This document shows positions 33,561-36,891 of a stretch of 36,891 bases of DNA, in pieces. The stretch's first letter is position 1. Each line of letters opens with the position of its first letter. A program made the translations under genes and the position numbers. Under the pieces are notes generated by a model. That model had not been told where the DNA came from. It saw nothing but the letters and a program-made list of their open reading frames with translations, and did no database searches. Origin of the DNA: an uncultured Prevotellaceae bacterium (GTDB taxonomy: Bacteria; Bacteroidota; Bacteroidia; Bacteroidales; Bacteroidaceae); NCBI GenBank assembly GCA_902779745.1, contig CACZCT010000013.1, forward strand, positions 1-36,891, read 5' to 3'.

Positions 33561-34223
33561 GGGAAATTCGTTATAAGTACGTCTGTTGAAGCGATAGAGA
33601 CAGGCTCCGCGTTTTGATCCTTTTTTGTCTATCAGGTCTGTCTTTTCTATGAAATCCATTTCCTTGATACGTTTACGGAAATTGCGCTTATCAAGTTCCT
33701 CTCCATTGACTGCCTCATAAAGACGTTGGAGTTGGGTAAGTGTGAATAAGTCGGGGAGTAAACGGAATCCAACAGGTTCTGTCTTAATTTTCTCTTTCAT
33801 TAACTTACGAGCCTTTCCGACCATGTCTTTATGGTCAGAATAGAGAGGTGGCATTGCTTCGATATCTACCCATTCAACACCATGTTCTTCTCTTTGGTGA
33901 TCATCATAGTCATTCACATTGATGAGGGCGTAATAAGCGATAGAGACGACCCGCTCACCTGGATCTCGGTCAACGCTTCCAAATGCACCGACTTGACGCA
34001 TATAGATATTGCGCATACCTGTCAGTTCATTTAGGGTGCGGAGTGCAGCTTCATCAACACTCTCGTCGTTGCGGACGAAGCCTCCATAGAGGCTCCATTC
34101 GCCGCGACCAGGATCCATTTGTCGTTTGCCTATAAGTATTTTCAGCTTATTATCGTCAAAACCGAAAATAATGCAGTCGACAGACAGGAATACTTTTTGG
34201 AATTCTTGATAGAAAGTTGTCAT
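33546..34223 (-). CDS. araR: Arabinose regulator AraR of the Nudix/NrtR family
   Basis: 225 aa. A Nudix-like N-terminal domain ([47 protein letters not shown]) is followed by a winged-helix C-terminal domain ([48 protein letters not shown]). The Nudix box lacks the catalytic REXXEE (it reads RTLNEL), as expected for a sensor that binds a ligand without hydrolysing it. NrtR-family AraR is the known repressor of arabinose genes in Bacteroides. Its position between the transporter and araD in the operon implies autoregulation. Its operator is probably upstream of the first gene, outside the window. Confidence 0.9.
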   Translation of the reverse strand: MTTFYQEFQKVFLSVDCIIFGFDDNKLKILIGKRQMDPGRGEWSLYGGFVRNDESVDEAALRTLNELTGMRNIYMRQVGAFGSVDRDPGERVVSIAYYALINVNDYDDHQREEHGVEWVDIEAMPPLYSDHKDMVGKARKLMKEKIKTEPVGFRLLPDLFTLTQLQRLYEAVNGEELDKRNFRKRIKEMDFIEKTDLIDKKGSKRGACLYRFNRRTYNEFPNFKL

Positions 34224-34229
34224 TTCAGT

Positions 34230-35927
34230 TTACCAAAAATAGATGTAGAATGCTACTGTGATGCTGAGGATGATGACCGTATGGATAATATCCCACTTGT
34301 TCCAACTCTGACGGGTTGCCTCGATCTGCTCAGGTGTAGAGGTTCCGAAAACCAATCCTTGAATCTTCTTCTCGCCAGGAGCCTCGGTGCAGAGAGATAC
34401 GACAATGACTATGAGACAGCATACAACGAGCATGACGCCACAGAAGAATAACCAGTTGAAGTCATAGAATACTGCCTTGAACCAGTTGTCTGTAGCATCT
34501 GGGACATTACTGTAATATACTTTGGCACCCAAACGAGTCAGACCGATGATAATTCCAGAGAGCAAGCCCCACATACCACCTTTTGCAGAGGCACGCTTCC
34601 AACAGATACCTAACAGAAATGCGGAGGCGATACCAGGAGCCAGTACAGACTGAACATCCTGCAAGTAGGTGTAGAGAACATCTCCCACGGATCGCATGAT
34701 AGGAATCCAAAGGATACCAAGGATAACAATAACAACAGTAGCCATCTGACCAATGCGTACAAGGCTCTTTTCAGAAGTGTTGGGCTTCAGACGTTTCCAG
34801 AAGTCAATGGTGAAGAGCATTGCCGATGAATTGAACAGGGATGCGAGTGAAGACATCAGGGCTGCAAGGATACCGCAGACTACCAGACCTTTCACACCAG
34901 CAGGCAGGATCTTTGCCACAAGAGTAGGGAAGGCGGCATCAGCATTGGGATTTCCGTTTGCCAGCATGGGCAGGAATCCCTCACCACCGGCAGCTAAATA
35001 CTTTTGATGCAAGGCAAAGGCAATCATACCCGGAATCAAGAACAGGAATACGGGCAGCAATTTCAAATAGGCACCGAAAATAGTACCGCGACGTGCCTCT
35101 TTCTCATCCTTACCGGACAATACACGCTGCACGATAAACTGGTCGGTACACCAGTACCAGAATCCAATAACTGCAGAGCCGATGAGTGCACCAAGCCATG
35201 GGTATTGTGGGTCACTATTCGAACGCATCAGGTGAATCATTGTACCTGTAGCTCCATCGTAGTTAGGCTTCACGTCGCAAAGTTGCAGCATCTGGTCCCA
35301 ACTGCCTAGAGCTTTCAGACCAAGTACGAGGATAATCAAAGAACCTAATAATAAGATAGGTGTCTGTAATACGCTAGTGTATAGCACAGACTTCATACCA
35401 CCAAAGATCGTGTAGGCAGCGGTTATGAGCACCAAGCCGATTGCAGCAATCCAGAAGAAGTCGATACCCCATAGTTCCTTAATACCGAATACCTGCTGGA
35501 ACACAAGTCCACCTGCATATACGGTTACGGCAACCTTAGTCAATACATAACTGATCAGTGAGATAACCGAAAGAATTGTGCGACTTTCCTTATTGTAACG
35601 ACGCTCTAGAAACTCAGGCATGGTATATACCATACTTCGGGTGTAGAAAGGAACGAATACCCAACCGAGAATCAGAATCATCCAACCCTGAATCTCCCAG
35701 TGAGCCATAGCCATACCAGATGACGCACCAGCACCAGCCAATCCGATAAGGTGTTCCGAACCAATGTTGGAAGCGAAGATAGACGCACCAATGGCTATCC
35801 ATGTCGCATCCTTACCACCAAGGAAATAGTCTGCCGAATTGTCGTTTTTCTGTGAAACGACCCATACAACAATGCCAATCAGCGCAAGGCAGAAGACGCC
35901 AATGACGATCCAGTCTAATAATACCAT
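34230..35927 (-). CDS. Sodium/solute symporter, predicted L-arabinose transporter
   Basis: 565 aa, SSS (SLC5/SGLT) family with about 14 membrane segments. Motifs: YFLGGKDATWIAIGASIFAS followed by NIGSEHLIGLAGAGASSGMA, MPEFLERRYNKESRTILSV, FIVQRVLSGKDEKEARRG, and GLVVCGILAALMSSLASLFN with SSAMLFTIDF, carrying the conserved Ser residues of the sodium site. It should import a sugar with sodium. Arabinose is inferred from the operon. It starts 34 bases after the aldose epimerase gene. Confidence 0.93.
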   Translation of the reverse strand: MVLLDWIVIGVFCLALIGIVVWVVSQKNDNSADYFLGGKDATWIAIGASIFASNIGSEHLIGLAGAGASSGMAMAHWEIQGWMILILGWVFVPFYTRSMVYTMPEFLERRYNKESRTILSVISLISYVLTKVAVTVYAGGLVFQQVFGIKELWGIDFFWIAAIGLVLITAAYTIFGGMKSVLYTSVLQTPILLLGSLIILVLGLKALGSWDQMLQLCDVKPNYDGATGTMIHLMRSNSDPQYPWLGALIGSAVIGFWYWCTDQFIVQRVLSGKDEKEARRGTIFGAYLKLLPVFLFLIPGMIAFALHQKYLAAGGEGFLPMLANGNPNADAAFPTLVAKILPAGVKGLVVCGILAALMSSLASLFNSSAMLFTIDFWKRLKPNTSEKSLVRIGQMATVVIVILGILWIPIMRSVGDVLYTYLQDVQSVLAPGIASAFLLGICWKRASAKGGMWGLLSGIIIGLTRLGAKVYYSNVPDATDNWFKAVFYDFNWLFFCGVMLVVCCLIVIVVSLCTEAPGEKKIQGLVFGTSTPEQIEATRQSWNKWDIIHTVIILSITVAFYIYFW

Positions 35928-35932
35928 GTCAA

Positions 35933-35967
35933 TTTACTATTTAATTTTAACTATTTACGTTTTATTT
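35933..35967 (-). repeat. Degenerate AT-rich heptamers at the galM/symporter junction
   Basis: On the plus strand TTTACTA, TTTAATT, TTAACTA, TTTACGT and TTTATTT follow in phase of seven and include the complement of the galM stop. The units are loosely similar, so chance in AT-rich sequence is possible. Confidence 0.4.
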
Positions 35968-36891
35968 CACAGAGAATTTGTATGCAGCATGACTGTAATA
36001 CTTCTCACCTGGATTCAGAATGGGTTGTACCCATTCTTTCTGGTTAGGACTATTGGGATATTTCTGGCTCTCCAGACATACGCTTACATGCTTGGGATAC
36101 TTGATGCCATGTTTGCGGACAATATTAGCATCCCTACCTACACCTTGGAAGTTTCCGCTGTATACTTGTACACCAGGCTCATTGGTGTACATCTCCATGA
36201 AGATGCCTGTCTTGGGAGAATAGAGACTTGCACAAACCTGTGTGTCATCACCCTTGCCGTCCTTATAAGTATTCAAACACCAGTTATGGTCATAACCAGT
36301 GGCGTTCTGAATCTGGTCGAAAGAAGATTGGATACTGTCACCCAAGGCATGAGGTGTGCGGAAATCCATTGGTGTTCCCTCTACAGACTTGATTTCTCCT
36401 GTGGGGATATAGAGTTTGTCACTGGGAGTGAAATTGTCTGCATTCACATAAACAACCATGTCATAGGCAGGCTGTGTGAAATCACCACTCAGGTTATAAT
36501 AGTTGTGATTGGTCTGATTGATAATTGTCGGTTTATCAGTCTCAGCCTCCCATGTCATATCTAAAACATTATCTGATGTTACTTTGTAAGTCGTAACAGC
36601 AGTCACCTTACCAGGGAATCCATTCTCACCGTCCTCTGCGACAATGGTCAGTTTGAGGATAGAGTCACCAATCTGTTCGGCATTGTACACTTGATTCATC
36701 CACCCAGTGGTACCGCCACCGTGCAAGCAGTTGGGACCATCGTTCTTCTTTAACTGATATGTAGAGTCGTTCAATACAAAGGTACCTCCCTTGATACGGT
36801 TGGCATAGCGTCCTACAGATGATCCGTAGTCAGATGGAGAGTTGAGGGTGTCCGCATACTGGGCGATATTGTCAAATCCCAATACTACATC
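35962..36891 (-). CDS. galM: Aldose 1-epimerase (mutarotase), N-terminus beyond right edge
   Basis: 309 residues are visible and the frame stays open to the window edge, where it reads DVVLGFDNI, a conserved internal motif; a TTG at 36882 is inside the gene and not its start. Motifs: SSVGRYANRIKGGTF (substrate-binding Arg), DGPNCLHGG (His), INQTNHNYYNLSG (catalytic His) and SVCLESQKYPNSPN (catalytic Glu). It interconverts alpha and beta anomers of aldoses, here presumably L-arabinose before or after uptake. It precedes the symporter in the arabinose operon. Any signal peptide is out of view. Confidence 0.94.
   Translation of the reverse strand, partial: DVVLGFDNIAQYADTLNSPSDYGSSVGRYANRIKGGTFVLNDSTYQLKKNDGPNCLHGGGTTGWMNQVYNAEQIGDSILKLTIVAEDGENGFPGKVTAVTTYKVTSDNVLDMTWEAETDKPTIINQTNHNYYNLSGDFTQPAYDMVVYVNADNFTPSDKLYIPTGEIKSVEGTPMDFRTPHALGDSIQSSFDQIQNATGYDHNWCLNTYKDGKGDDTQVCASLYSPKTGIFMEMYTNEPGVQVYSGNFQGVGRDANIVRKHGIKYPKHVSVCLESQKYPNSPNQKEWVQPILNPGEKYYSHAAYKFSVK

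Noticed and set aside
36880..36882. TTG at 36882 as start of the aldose 1-epimerase
   Set aside because: Codons upstream to the window edge are open and encode the conserved DVVLGFDN motif, so the gene continues beyond the edge.

Overview
The window looks like chromosomal DNA from a Bacteroidales bacterium, most likely Prevotellaceae; the genus is inference. Support: promoters of the Bacteroidetes type (a TAnnTTTG box, twice with a TTTG element 19 bases upstream), TonB receptors paired with surface lipoproteins whose Cys is followed by acidic residues, a Nudix-type AraR, two DUF4421 proteins and intermediate GC. No tRNA, rRNA, CRISPR, transposase or phage gene was seen. Coding density is high. 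The only non-coding stretch over 300 bases (4481-4797) holds a cobalamin riboswitch, two divergent promoters and a short repeat.

Region 1 (1-12839) concerns corrinoids (vitamin B12 and relatives). Leftward from a cobalamin riboswitch run a TonB receptor, a CbiK-like chelatase lipoprotein and a second related TonB receptor that leaves the window. Rightward, from a promoter almost touching the start codon, run a cobyrinate a,c-diamide synthase split into two ORFs at its domain boundary and cobyric acid synthase (cbiP). A separate promoter then drives a BtuB-like receptor, a BtuG-like surface beta-propeller lipoprotein, a BtuF-like binding lipoprotein and a BtuC-like permease. No BtuD ATPase is present.

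Region 2 (12840-19013) is a rightward six-gene operon: a polytopic membrane protein, bifunctional hisB, a Gfo/Idh/MocA oxidoreductase, a DUF4421 protein, a DUF1232 protein and an FAD-dependent dehydrogenase. It ends at a bidirectional terminator shared with the convergent tkt-rpiB operon (19014-21514; pentose phosphate pathway).

Region 3 (21518-26655) has two divergent glycoside hydrolase family 2 genes, one resembling exo-beta-D-glucosaminidase and one the beta-glucuronidase/beta-galactosidase type, then a convergent unrecognised gene.

Region 4 (26740-36891) is a leftward L-arabinose operon: aldose 1-epimerase (partial), sodium/solute symporter, araR, araD, araA, araB, a second DUF4421 protein and a secreted GH51 alpha-L-arabinofuranosidase, closed by a terminator. 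Its promoter lies beyond the right edge.

Across all this lie short tandem microrepeats, mostly 7 bases in period and with a different unit at each site. They sit at gene junctions, often supplying a stop or start codon, and inside three coding regions, including a signal peptide. With the split CbiA and the riboswitch-controlled receptor/CbiK-lipoprotein unit, they are the most unusual content here.
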